From NCBI RefSeq assembly GCF_019455385.1, contig NZ_JACOFR010000024.1, positions 1 to 64,000 on the forward strand: a stretch of DNA of 64,000 nt. The letters run 5' to 3'. The DNA comes from Bradyrhizobium sp. BR 10289 (GTDB taxonomy: Bacteria > Pseudomonadota > Alphaproteobacteria > Rhizobiales > Xanthobacteraceae). A program made the translations under genes and the position numbers. Numbering within the stretch: the stretch's first letter is position 1; every line of letters starts with the position of its first letter. Positions 38,250-46,380 of the stretch are shown here, piece after piece. The notes under the pieces are model-generated. The model did not search any database. It worked only from the letters and a program-made list of their open reading frames with translations, and was not told the origin of the DNA.

Positions 38250-39557
38250 ATGATCGAGGAGAAATTCGATGCCATCGTCGTCGGCGCCGGCATGGCCGGC
38301 AACGCGGCGGCACTCACGCTGGCCCAGCGCGGCCTGAAGGTGCTCCAGCTCGAGCGCGGCGAGTATTCCGGCTCGAAGAACGTGCAGGGCGCGATCCTCT
38401 ATGCCGACATGCTGGAGAAGCTGATCCCGGATTTCCGCGAGGACGCGCCGCTGGAGCGGCACCTGGTCGAGCAGCGCTTCTGGATGATGGACGACCGCTC
38501 GCACACCGGCCTGCACTACCGTTCCGACGACTTCAACGAGGAGAAGCCGAACCGCTACACCATCATCCGTGCGCAATTCGACAAATGGTTCTCGCAGAAG
38601 GTCCGCGAGGCCGGCGCCACCGTGCTGTGCGAGACGACGGTGACCGAGCTCGCGCAGGATGCCTATGGCAAGGTGATCGGGGTACGCACCGACCGCGCCG
38701 ACGGCGAGATCCATGCCGACGTCGTCGTGCTGGCGGAAGGCGTCAACGGCCTGCTCGGCACGCGGGCTGGCCTGCGCAAGCGACCGACGCCGGACAAGGT
38801 GGCGCTCGCCGTGAAGGAGATGCATTTCCTGCCGCGCGAAACCATCGAAGCCCGCTTCAATCTCAAAGGCGACGAAGGCATGGTGATCGAGGCCGCCGGC
38901 ACCATCTCCCGCGGCATGACCGGCATGGGTTTCATCTACGCCAACAAGGAGTGCATCTCGCTCGGCATCGGCTGCCTCGTCGCGGACTTCCAGCGCACCG
39001 GCGAGACGCCGTATGGCCTGCTCGATCGCTTCAAGCGGCATCCCTCCGTCGCCCCGCTGATCGAGGGCTCCGAGGTGAAGGAATATGCCGCGCATCTCAT
39101 CCCCGAGGGCGGCTTCAAGGCTATCCCGCAGCTCTATGGCGAGGGGTGGGTCGTGGTCGGCGACGCCGCCCAACTCAATAACGCCATCCATCGCGAGGGC
39201 TCGAATCTGGCGATGACGTCGGGCCGGATCGCGGCGGAGGCGATCTTCCAGGTCAAGTCGCGCAAGGATCCGATGACGGCGGAGAACCTGTCGCTCTACA
39301 AGACGATGCTGGACCAGTCCTTCGTCATCAAGGACCTGAAGAAGTACAAGGACATGCCTGCGCTGATGCACACCCAGTCGCAGAACTTCTTCCTGACCTA
39401 TCCGGAGCTCGTCTCGAAGGCGATGCAGAATTTCCTGCGGGTCGACGGTACGCCGAAGGTCGAGAAGGAAAAGACGACGTTCAAATCGTTCATCAAGGCG
39501 CGCTCCTGGAGCGGGCTGTTCGGCGACGCTTTCCGCCTCGCACGCGCCTGGCGGTGA
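38250..39557 (+). CDS. fixC: FixC, flavoprotein oxidoreductase (ETF-QO family)
   Basis: A 435-residue FixC: FAD-binding VVGAGMAGNAAALTLAQRGL, then VGDAAQLNNAIHREGSNLAM. It is the quinone-facing flavoprotein of FixABCX. GAGAGGAG lies just before ATG 38250. It is separated from fixB by the palindromic repeat but no terminator-like T run. Confidence 0.97.
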   Translation: MIEEKFDAIVVGAGMAGNAAALTLAQRGLKVLQLERGEYSGSKNVQGAILYADMLEKLIPDFREDAPLERHLVEQRFWMMDDRSHTGLHYRSDDFNEEKPNRYTIIRAQFDKWFSQKVREAGATVLCETTVTELAQDAYGKVIGVRTDRADGEIHADVVVLAEGVNGLLGTRAGLRKRPTPDKVALAVKEMHFLPRETIEARFNLKGDEGMVIEAAGTISRGMTGMGFIYANKECISLGIGCLVADFQRTGETPYGLLDRFKRHPSVAPLIEGSEVKEYAAHLIPEGGFKAIPQLYGEGWVVVGDAAQLNNAIHREGSNLAMTSGRIAAEAIFQVKSRKDPMTAENLSLYKTMLDQSFVIKDLKKYKDMPALMHTQSQNFFLTYPELVSKAMQNFLRVDGTPKVEKEKTTFKSFIKARSWSGLFGDAFRLARAWR

Positions 39558-39595
39558 CACAAGGAAACGCAACACCAGCGATGGAGACCCAAATC

Positions 39596-39892
39596 ATGTC
39601 GATCGAGCCATCCGTACGTGTCGAGGACAAGCTGTTCTACAACCGATATCTCGTCGATGCCGGGCGGGCCCACATCAAGGTGCGGCCTCACACCACGCCG
39701 TCGCCGGAACTCCTCAGCATGCTGAAGGCCTGCCCGGCGCGCTGCTATGAGCTCAACGACAAGGGCCAGGTCGAGATCACGGTCGACGGCTGCATCGAAT
39801 GCGGCACCTGCCGCGTGATCTGCGAGGGGAGCGGCGACATCGAATGGAGCTACCCGCGCGGTGGTTACGGCGTGCTGTTCAAGTTCGGTTGA
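39596..39892 (+). CDS. fixX: FixX, ferredoxin-like subunit
   Basis: A 98-residue ferredoxin-like protein: RVEDKLFYNRYLVDAGRAHI, KACPARCYELNDKGQVEITV and DGCIECGTCRVICEGSGDIE. It passes electrons within the FixABCX complex. ATG 39596 gives the usual family length; ATG 39581 is possible. Confidence 0.95.
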   Translation: MSIEPSVRVEDKLFYNRYLVDAGRAHIKVRPHTTPSPELLSMLKACPARCYELNDKGQVEITVDGCIECGTCRVICEGSGDIEWSYPRGGYGVLFKFG

Positions 39893-39895
39893 TCC

Positions 39896-40102
39896 ATGAA
39901 GCTCAGTGCCCGCAACATTCTCCCGGGACGGATCGTCGCCGTCACCAAGGGGACCACGACGGCCCATGTGAAGATCGAGCTCGCGCCCGGCCTCGTCGTG
40001 TTCTCCGCGATCACCAATGAGGCCGTAGACGATCTCGCTCTGAAAGTGGGCGACGCCGTCTCGGCCGTGATCAAGTCATCCGACGTGATGATCGGCAAGT
40101 AG
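39896..40102 (+). CDS. Mop, small molybdate-binding protein
   Basis: A 68-residue single Mop/TOBE domain: LSARNILPGRIVAVTKGTTT, HVKIELAPGLVVFSAITNEA and VSAVIKSSDVMIGK. Such molbindins store molybdate as oligomers. It starts 3 bases after fixX and overlaps the end of the ModC-DUF2478 gene by 27 bases tail to tail. It may supply the Mop domain that the ModC here lacks. Confidence 0.92.
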   Translation: MKLSARNILPGRIVAVTKGTTTAHVKIELAPGLVVFSAITNEAVDDLALKVGDAVSAVIKSSDVMIGK

Positions 40103-41443
40103 CGCCGTGGGCGCATCGGCGGACAGGCGCGCCGCGCGGGCCCGCTTGGTGCGCGATGACAGGTCCTGCCACCAGCCCTCGATCGCTCCGCGTTCGCAGA
40201 GCAGGCTGGTGCCGATCCCGCCGGTAAAATCGTTCCAGGCGTCCAGGCATTTTTCCGGCACCGCCGTCAGCACGGGGATGCCGGCGGCGATGGCGTCGGC
40301 CAGCTCGTCACGCAGGCCTTCGCCGGCGGCCTCCTGCTTGGAGAATTTGTTGATCACGACGAGATCGACATCCGCCGCGATCGCCCGCGTAACCGCAACT
40401 GCCGCCTCGGCCAGCCCCGCGGCATCGAGCTTGCAGGCCATTGCGCCTGAGCCGAGCGGCTGGCAGATCGAAATCTCGCGGCCGGTCATCAGGTCGATCG
40501 CCTGCATGCCGATCTGACAGCCGGCGCCGTCCTTGATGTTGCGCTGGACCACTCCGCCGATCCGCTCGCCCGATCGGACCATCGCCTCGGCGAAGTCGGC
40601 GAGCAAGGTATCGACGTCGTCCTGCGGGCGGTAAAGGATCGCGGCGACGCGGTTTGGGTCGATGTCGTGGAAGTCGATCGGCATGGAAGTCATCCTCGTC
40701 CGGTTTCCTACGCCCTTCCGTCGGGGCGAGCAATCTCCATGCCGATCGCGGCTCCCGGCCAGCGGTATCGGATGGAGGGTATGCAGCGGGCCGGGGCCAA
40801 CGACGCGGCCATGCTCCATCAGCACCAGATGATCGGCAAAACGCTCGATCTCGCTCATGTCATGGCTGATGTAGAGTACCGGCAGCAATAGCCGTTCGTG
40901 CACACGCTCGAGGAACGGCAGGATCTCGTTCCTCGTGGTGCGATCGAGCGCGGCCAGCGGCTCGTCCATCAGCAGGAGCTTTGGCTGCGACAGCAGCGCG
41001 CGGCCGATCGCGACGCGCTGCCGCTCGCCGCCGGAGAGGCGGTAGGGCGAGCGGTCGAGCAGTGCGGCAAGGCCGAGCAGTTCCACGACCTCGTCGAATA
41101 CGATCTGCGCGCTTGCGATCTTTGGCGCGCCGTACAGCAGATTTCGACGCACCGAAAGATGCGGAAACAGGCTGGCTTCCTGGAACACGTAGCCGATCGG
41201 TCGGCGGTGCACGGGCCGGAACGAATGCCGGTCCTGCCAGATGTCACCATCCACCGCGCAAAAGCCGTCGTTCATGCGCTGCAGGCCGGCGATGCAGCGC
41301 GCCACACTGGTCTTGCCGCAGCCCGACGGGCCGAAGACCGCGGTGACGCCGGTGGCGGGCAGGCTGAGCTCGGCATCGAGCACGAAATTGCCGAGTCTGC
41401 CGCGAAAGGCCGCGTTGATCCGGCCGGGTTCGGCCATTCTCAT
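40076..41443 (-). CDS. modC: ModC ATPase fused in frame to DUF2478
   Basis: A 455-residue open frame without an internal stop. Residues 1 to about 225 are a molybdate ABC ATPase: Walker A GPSGCGKTS, YVFQEASLFPHLSV, signature RLSGGERQRVAIG, Walker B LLLMDEPLAALD and YISHDMSE. The Mop/TOBE domain that normally ends ModC is missing. After a linker of about 25 Arg/Gly-rich residues, residues 251-455 are DUF2478 (VAAILYRPQDDVDTLLADFA, LVVINKFSKQEAAGEGLRDE, AGIPVLTAVPEKCLDAWNDF), a family found beside Mo transporters. ATG codons at 40693 and 40684 could also start DUF2478 separately. modB overlaps the start by 4 bases. Confidence 0.85.
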   Translation of the reverse strand: MRMAEPGRINAAFRGRLGNFVLDAELSLPATGVTAVFGPSGCGKTSVARCIAGLQRMNDGFCAVDGDIWQDRHSFRPVHRRPIGYVFQEASLFPHLSVRRNLLYGAPKIASAQIVFDEVVELLGLAALLDRSPYRLSGGERQRVAIGRALLSQPKLLLMDEPLAALDRTTRNEILPFLERVHERLLLPVLYISHDMSEIERFADHLVLMEHGRVVGPGPLHTLHPIPLAGSRDRHGDCSPRRKGVGNRTRMTSMPIDFHDIDPNRVAAILYRPQDDVDTLLADFAEAMVRSGERIGGVVQRNIKDGAGCQIGMQAIDLMTGREISICQPLGSGAMACKLDAAGLAEAAVAVTRAIAADVDLVVINKFSKQEAAGEGLRDELADAIAAGIPVLTAVPEKCLDAWNDFTGGIGTSLLCERGAIEGWWQDLSSRTKRARAARLSADAPTALLADHHVG

Positions 41444-42126
41444 GTCGCAGCCCTCGCAGCACGCTTGTCGACCAGTGTCATGGTCAGGATCACCGCGAAG
41501 GCGAAGAGCACCATGAGGCCCGCGAGCAGGCTCGCCTCGCGCCAGCGCGAGGTCTCGACATAGTCGAAGAGCGCAACCGAGAGCACTTTTGTGCGGCCGG
41601 GAATGTTGCCCCCAATCATCAGCACGAGGCCGAACTCGCCGACGGTGTGCGCGAAGCCGAGCACCGCCCCGGTCAGAAAGCCGGGCCGTGCCAGCGGCAC
41701 CGCAACGGTCCAGAACGTGCGCAAGGGCGAGGCGCGCAAGGTGGCGGCAACCTCGAGCGGCCGCTCGCCCACGGCAGTGAAGGCGTTGCGGATCGGCTGC
41801 ACCACGAAGGGCATCGAATACACCACCGAGCCGATGATCAGGCCTTCGAAGGTGAAGGCGAGCGTGCGCCCGCCCCACGCGCGCGCAATCCATCCGCCCG
41901 GTCCGTCCGGGCCGAGCAGGATCAGGAGATAGAAGCCGAGCACGGTCGGCGGCAGCACCAGCGGCAGAGCGATCACGCTCGCGATGATCTCGGTCCACCA
42001 CCCCTTGGCGTGCGCCAGCCACCAGGCGAGCGGCGTCGCCAGCACCAGCAGGATCGCGGTCGAGATCGCGGCGAGCTCGATCGTCAGCAGGAGCGATTGG
42101 CGGATCTCCTCCGACCAGATCTCCAT
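41440..42126 (-). CDS. modB: ModB, molybdate ABC transporter permease
   Basis: A 228-residue inner-membrane permease with about five hydrophobic segments (LTIELAAISTAILLVLATPL, VIALPLVLPPTVLGFYLLIL). The EAA loop is in EVAATLRASPLRTFWTVAVP. It is 5 bases after modA and overlaps modC by 4 bases. Confidence 0.95.
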   Translation of the reverse strand: MEIWSEEIRQSLLLTIELAAISTAILLVLATPLAWWLAHAKGWWTEIIASVIALPLVLPPTVLGFYLLILLGPDGPGGWIARAWGGRTLAFTFEGLIIGSVVYSMPFVVQPIRNAFTAVGERPLEVAATLRASPLRTFWTVAVPLARPGFLTGAVLGFAHTVGEFGLVLMIGGNIPGRTKVLSVALFDYVETSRWREASLLAGLMVLFAFAVILTMTLVDKRAARAAT

Positions 42127-42131
42127 GCGCG

Positions 42132-42884
42132 TCAGCTCTGCCCGTCCAGCACGTAGCCGTATTTCTCGATGATGGCGCGCGCCTCGGGCCCTCTGAGGAA
42201 GCCGATGAACGCGCCGGCGGCCTCGTTGCCGGCGCCGTTCTTCAGCAGCACCGCGTCCTGGCGGATCGGATTATAGAGCGCCTGCGGCACGACCCAGCGC
42301 GATCCGGCCTCGCTGCCGGTCAGCTGCGACAGCGCGACGAAGCCGACCTCGGCGTTCCCGGTCTCGACGAACTGATAGGCCTGGGTGATGGTTGCGCCTT
42401 CCACGAGCTTCGGCTTCAGCGCATCGTAGAGCTTCAGCGACTTCAACGTTTCGATTGCAGCGAGGCCGTAAGGCGCCGCAGCCGGGTTGCAGATCGAGAG
42501 TTTTGCGAAGGACGCGGCCTTCAACGTCTTCTCGCCCGTCACGATTCCGGGCGACTTGCTCCAGAGCACGAGCTTGCCGATCGCATAGGTGAACCGGCTG
42601 TCGGCGACCGCGAGGCCGTCCTCGACGAGTTTCTTCGGCCGTGAATCGTCGGCGGACAGGAAGACCTGGAACGGCGCGCCCTGTGTGATCTGGGTGTAGA
42701 ACTGCCCGCTCGCCCCGAAGCTCAGCACCGCCTCGTGTCCCGTCTTCTGCTTGAAGAGGACGGCGATCTCCTTGGCGGCATCGGTGAAGTTGGCGGCCAC
42801 GGCAACATTGGTCTGTGCGGCCTGCGTTGGTGCGCATCCGAGCAGCAGGCTCGCGATGACCGCGATCGGGCGAAGCAGTTTCAT
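42132..42884 (-). CDS. modA: ModA, periplasmic molybdate-binding protein
   Basis: A 250-residue binding protein with a signal peptide (MKLLRPIAVIASLLLGCAPT, cleavage after AQA). The mature part begins QTNVAVAANFTDAAKEIAV and contains SFGASGQFYTQITQGAPFQV and QAYQFVETGNAEVGFVALSQ. It delivers molybdate to ModB. It is first gene of modABC, behind a good -24/-12 element on the minus strand and near a NifA-type site. Confidence 0.95.
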   Translation of the reverse strand: MKLLRPIAVIASLLLGCAPTQAAQTNVAVAANFTDAAKEIAVLFKQKTGHEAVLSFGASGQFYTQITQGAPFQVFLSADDSRPKKLVEDGLAVADSRFTYAIGKLVLWSKSPGIVTGEKTLKAASFAKLSICNPAAAPYGLAAIETLKSLKLYDALKPKLVEGATITQAYQFVETGNAEVGFVALSQLTGSEAGSRWVVPQALYNPIRQDAVLLKNGAGNEAAGAFIGFLRGPEARAIIEKYGYVLDGQS

Positions 42885-42955
42885 GACGAACTCCAGCGGC
42901 CGGCAATTGGGTCCAGGCAGCCCGATTGCTGCGAGGCGCCGGCCGCAATCGTCTC

Positions 42956-42971
42956 AGCAATCGGCGTGCCG
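42956..42971 (-). promoter_or_regulatory. Sigma-54 -24/-12 promoter of modABC
   Basis: The minus strand reads CGGCAC-GCCGA-TTGCT; only the first base differs from consensus. It is 71 bases before ATG 42884 and 90 bases from the enhancer at 43062. Confidence 0.7.
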
Positions 42972-42988
42972 GATGCGAAGGCGCAGTC

Positions 42989-43004
42989 TGGTGTGCGCCT
43001 TGCA
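42989..43004 (+). promoter_or_regulatory. Possible sigma-54 promoter towards modD
   Basis: TGGTGT-GCGCC-TTGCA has GG and GC in place. It lies 112 bases before ATG 43117, but the only enhancer is downstream of it, at 43062, inside the expected transcript. Confidence 0.4.
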
Positions 43005-43061
43005 GGAATGACGTCAAATCGGGTGATTTCCCGGTCTTGCGGCGGCAGGACCGATCGCCCT

Positions 43062-43077
43062 TGTCCGGTTTCCGACA
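43062..43077. promoter_or_regulatory. NifA upstream activator site in the mod region
   Basis: TGTCCGGTTTCCGACA is an exact TGT-N10-ACA that differs by one base from the first nifH site (30984-30999). Confidence 0.68.
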
Positions 43078-43116
43078 CCGCGCGTCGGCAAGCCGACATC
43101 GACGAAGGAACACGAC

Positions 43117-44031
43117 ATGGCAACGGTGGCATCCCGCGCGGAGCTCGAGCGCCTGCTCGAGGACGACGTGCCTTACGGCGACCTCACGACGGATGCGCTC
43201 GGAATCGGTGCGGCCATCGGCGTCATGCAGTTTGCGGCGCGCTCACCGATGGTGCTGGCGCTCGCCGAGGATGCCGCGGCGCTCATCGCGCTTGCCGGAT
43301 GCGAGGTGGAGCTCTTTGCCGCTTCGGGCGCATCGCTTCAAGAGGGCACGCCAATCCTTCAAGCGCGCGGTCCGGCCGCCGCGCTGTTGCGCAGCTGGAA
43401 AGTGGCGCAGACCCTGATCGAGATCTGGTCCGGCGTTGCCAGCGAGACCCGCGCCATCGTCGAAGCGGCGAGAGCGGTCGCACCGCAGATCCCGGTGGCC
43501 TGCACGCGCAAGAACGTGCCCGGGACCAAGCGCTTTGCAGTGGCAGCCGTGAAGGCGGGCGGCGCGGTGATGCACCGGCTCGGCCTCTCGGAGACGGTGC
43601 TGGTATTTCCCGAGCACCGCGCCTTTCTCGGGGAGCTGCCGCTGTTTCAGGTGGTCGAGCGATTGCGCCGGGGGGCGCCGGAAAAGAAGCTCGTGATCGA
43701 GGTGAAGACCGCCGACGCCGCGCTCGCCGCGGCGGTGGCCGGCTTCGACGTGATTCAGGCCGAGAAATTCTCACCGGCCGATGCCGCCGCATTGGTCAAG
43801 CGCATGGCATCCGTGGCCTATACGCGAGCCCGTCCGATCATTGCGGCCGCAGGGGGCGTCAATGCAGCAAATGCCGCGGCCTATGCCGCGACCGGAGTCG
43901 ATGTCCTAGTCACGTCGTCCCCCTATCTGGCAAAGCCTAGGGATGTGCAGGTGCGGATTGCGGCCGCCGATGAAAGCAGACGCGAGGCGTCCAGCGTCAA
44001 CGGCTCTGGGCTGGGATCGCCGCTAAGATGA
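43117..44031 (+). CDS. modD: ModD, quinolinate-phosphoribosyltransferase-like Mo-transport protein
   Basis: A 304-residue ModD: LLEDDVPYGDLTTDALGIG, VACTRKNVPGTKRFAVAAVK and EKKLVIEVKTADAALAAAVA. The fold is that of nicotinate-nucleotide pyrophosphorylase, but family members sit with mod genes and their biochemical role is unclear. It is divergent from modABC and last gene of the nif/mod block. Confidence 0.9.
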   Translation: MATVASRAELERLLEDDVPYGDLTTDALGIGAAIGVMQFAARSPMVLALAEDAAALIALAGCEVELFAASGASLQEGTPILQARGPAAALLRSWKVAQTLIEIWSGVASETRAIVEAARAVAPQIPVACTRKNVPGTKRFAVAAVKAGGAVMHRLGLSETVLVFPEHRAFLGELPLFQVVERLRRGAPEKKLVIEVKTADAALAAAVAGFDVIQAEKFSPADAAALVKRMASVAYTRARPIIAAAGGVNAANAAAYAATGVDVLVTSSPYLAKPRDVQVRIAAADESRREASSVNGSGLGSPLR

Positions 44032-44070
44032 ATGTGCTCGTCGCGCCGGCGAGCGTCACGCTGGCCAGAG

Positions 44071-44964
44071 CTATAACGCTATCTTCTCACGGTATGCGTC
44101 GAGGACATCGTCGGCACTGTAGCTCTGGCGCGCAGCGAAGTTGCTCCGCAGTGCCGAATCCGACGATAGGTGAAGCCGCTTTACGATCGCTTCAGTCATG
44201 ACGGGCGCCAGGCCGAGTTCCTGCAGGCCCTCGCGCGCGCCTTCCATCTCGACGGCCCGGCGTTCGGCGTGCAGGACATCCGTGCGGATGCACATGTCCA
44301 CGAACTTGCTGAACGTTGTTGCATCCATCGTGTCACAGATGCCGCGCAGAGCTTCCTGCCGGACGCCCGCCAATGAAGCCGCGGTCAGCGCCTCCACCAC
44401 CAGCGCCTCGATTCCTTTGGTCACGACGCTGCGCAGCATCTTGACCGCGGCCGCCGTGCCCGCGTCCGGGCCTGCGACGTCGATTGTGAAGCCGAGCGGC
44501 GCAAATGTGACGGCGAACTGCGCGGCACCGCTGCCCGAGGTGTAGAGCGGGACGGCTGCCTTATAGAGACTGACTGCGCCCATCAGATTGGCGTCGGCGA
44601 ACAGGCCGCCGCGCGCTTCGACGGCTTCTGCCACGCGCTTCTTGGTGGTGGGCGTCGAAGCATTGATGTCGACGACCAGCGCACCAGGTCTGATGATATT
44701 CGCGATCGCTTCCCCTGTCGTCCCGGCGACGGCGACGACCACGGCGGAGAAGATGACGTCCATGTCGGAGAGGCTCTCGATTGTGTCGACCAAGGTCACG
44801 CCGCATCGGGTGGCCTGGGCGACGAACGCCTCGGAATAGGGCGGTCGATTCACCTTACCCTGGCAATAGGCCATGACCGGTCCCACGCCCTGCGCTGTCA
44901 GGTGCGAGGCAAAGCACTGCGCGGCTTCTCCAAAACCAACAAAACCGATGCTGGGATGCGGCAT
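44071..44964 (-). CDS. NAD-binding 6-phosphogluconate-dehydrogenase-like oxidoreductase (DUF1932 type)
   Basis: A 297-residue beta-hydroxyacid dehydrogenase-like protein: SIGFVGFGEAAQCFASHLTA (Rossmann GxGxxA), VVDINASTPTTKKRVAEAVE and TAAAVKMLRSVVTKGIEALV (substrate Lys region), with a DUF1932-type C-terminal domain. The substrate is unknown. GGAG precedes ATG 44964; an in-frame ATG at 45027 overlaps the putative operator and is disfavoured. A copy of the LacI-type operator lies 62 bases upstream, so the neighbouring LacI protein probably controls it. Confidence 0.88.
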   Translation of the reverse strand: MPHPSIGFVGFGEAAQCFASHLTAQGVGPVMAYCQGKVNRPPYSEAFVAQATRCGVTLVDTIESLSDMDVIFSAVVVAVAGTTGEAIANIIRPGALVVDINASTPTTKKRVAEAVEARGGLFADANLMGAVSLYKAAVPLYTSGSGAAQFAVTFAPLGFTIDVAGPDAGTAAAVKMLRSVVTKGIEALVVEALTAASLAGVRQEALRGICDTMDATTFSKFVDMCIRTDVLHAERRAVEMEGAREGLQELGLAPVMTEAIVKRLHLSSDSALRSNFAARQSYSADDVLDAYREKIAL

Positions 44965-45025
44965 CCGCTTGCTCCACAGGGAACTCTGAACATGAGAGAT
45001 CTTTGCAGCCCGGCCGGCGCGTGTC

Positions 45026-45041
45026 AATGAACCGTTTCATC
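45026..45041. promoter_or_regulatory. Putative LacI-type operator 1
   Basis: Read on the minus strand this holds TGAAACGGTTCATTGA, whose core TGAAACGGTTCA is nearly palindromic. The 15-mer GAAACGGTTCATTGA recurs exactly at 46185-46199. It lies 62 bases upstream of the dehydrogenase gene. Confidence 0.65.
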
Positions 45042-45087
45042 AAAATCAGCCGATCTCGATCCTGCAGCCGCAGTTCGGGCTCCAGAC

Positions 45088-46110
45088 TCAAAGCGGCCTG
45101 CAGGAGCCGCGCACGACCAGGGACACGGGAAGCCGGATACGGCGGGGCGGCGACTGCCTTCCGTGGTCGATCCTGTCGAGCAGCATTTCGGCGGCGTGGC
45201 GGCCCATTTCCGAGCGGTCCCAGCGCAATGCGGTGATCGGCGGCGTGTTGAGCTCGGCAAGATCGGAATCGTTTCCGCTGATAATGGAGATGTCCTGTCC
45301 TACCACGAGGCCCGCCGTGCGCACGGCGCGCAAGGGTCCGGACAGCATGTCGACACCCGCGGCATAGATGGCCGTCGGTCGTTCACTGCGGCCCAGCAGG
45401 GCGGCGGTTTCGCGAAACGTCGCTTCGTTCGAGAGCAGGCGATCGCGAATGAGGTGCGGATCGACCGAGATCCCTAGACAACGATGAGCTTCCGTATAGC
45501 CATCGATGCGGCTGCGGGAAGGATAGGCCTTGGGATCGCCGACCAGAAGCGCAATGCGGCGATGGCCAAGCGACAGCAGATACTCGGTGGCTTGACGCGC
45601 GCCGGCCCGGTGATCTGCCGAAACGCTATCCACGGATTGGACGAGTTCGCGATCGATCAGCACAATCGGCATGGCCGCGTGGGAGATTGCATTGACGAGA
45701 TCGGGGTCGGTCTCGTCGCTCATCGTCATCATCACGCCGTCGACGCGGCGTTGACTGAATGTCTGAAGCAGGGAGAGCTCGACGTCCTTGGCGTTCGCGG
45801 TGCTCGCAAGAATGAAGGTGTAGCCGGCGCTCCGGAAGGTGGCTTCCGCCGCCTTCACATAGCTGGCGAACGCAGGAATGTCGAAGTCGCGTATGGCACA
45901 GGCAACCATTTTGGTTCGTGCGCTACGCATGCTCTGCGCGATGGCGTTCCGCTGATAGCCCAGTGTGAGAATCGTTTTCTGGACGCGTTCGCGGATTTGC
46001 TTGGTCACCGAGTGATGATCGTTCAAGACTCGGGAAACCGTTCCGACGGCGACGTCGGCCGCGGCTGCGACGTCGCGAATGGTGACGGTGCGTTTCGTTG
46101 CCTTTCCCAT
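45088..46110 (-). CDS. LacI-family transcriptional regulator
   Basis: A 340-residue LacI-type protein with N-terminal HTH (TIRDVAAAADVAVGTVSRVL, NDHHSVTKQIRERVQKTILT) and a sugar-binding-protein-like domain (RRVDGVMMTMSDETDPDLVN, LSLGHRRIALLVGDPKAYPS). It lies upstream of the dehydrogenase gene in the same direction. Identical operator cores in front of both genes suggest it represses itself and the dehydrogenase. The effector is unknown. Confidence 0.93.
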   Translation of the reverse strand: MGKATKRTVTIRDVAAAADVAVGTVSRVLNDHHSVTKQIRERVQKTILTLGYQRNAIAQSMRSARTKMVACAIRDFDIPAFASYVKAAEATFRSAGYTFILASTANAKDVELSLLQTFSQRRVDGVMMTMSDETDPDLVNAISHAAMPIVLIDRELVQSVDSVSADHRAGARQATEYLLSLGHRRIALLVGDPKAYPSRSRIDGYTEAHRCLGISVDPHLIRDRLLSNEATFRETAALLGRSERPTAIYAAGVDMLSGPLRAVRTAGLVVGQDISIISGNDSDLAELNTPPITALRWDRSEMGRHAAEMLLDRIDHGRQSPPRRIRLPVSLVVRGSCRPL

Positions 46111-46184
46111 CGGCTGGATTCCTCTGGCAGTCTCGTGTGCGCCGGTCGTGCTGTAGCGCCCACTAACATGGAATGCGGTTTGTG

Positions 46185-46199
46185 GAAACGGTTCATTGA
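46185..46199. promoter_or_regulatory. Putative LacI-type operator 2
   Basis: GAAACGGTTCATTGA, identical to the core of the site at 45026, lies 75 bases upstream of the lacI-family start codon; autoregulation is likely. Confidence 0.6.
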
Positions 46200-46380
46200 A
46201 GGCGGTGATTGGCTAATTCCATTTGGTATTTGGGCGCCGTCGCATGTTCCGAGCCAGTCTTGCGGCAGCACTGCGGAGCAGCGATCCAAATGAGCTGTAG
46301 GCGGACAATCCCGTTGGTATCCCGCACGGATACACATCTCGACAAGCCGAACCGGCACGACTATCAATCTGCGATTGGCG

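Noticed and set aside
38082..39575. 497-codon minus-strand open frame opposite fixC
   Set aside because: It is an antisense shadow of fixC that also runs through the palindromic repeat.
43080..43100. GTCGGCAAGCCGAC inverted repeat before modD as a ModE or riboswitch element
   Set aside because: It is a short 6-bp palindrome with a 2-base loop; it matches no known Mo-riboswitch layout that I can verify by eye.
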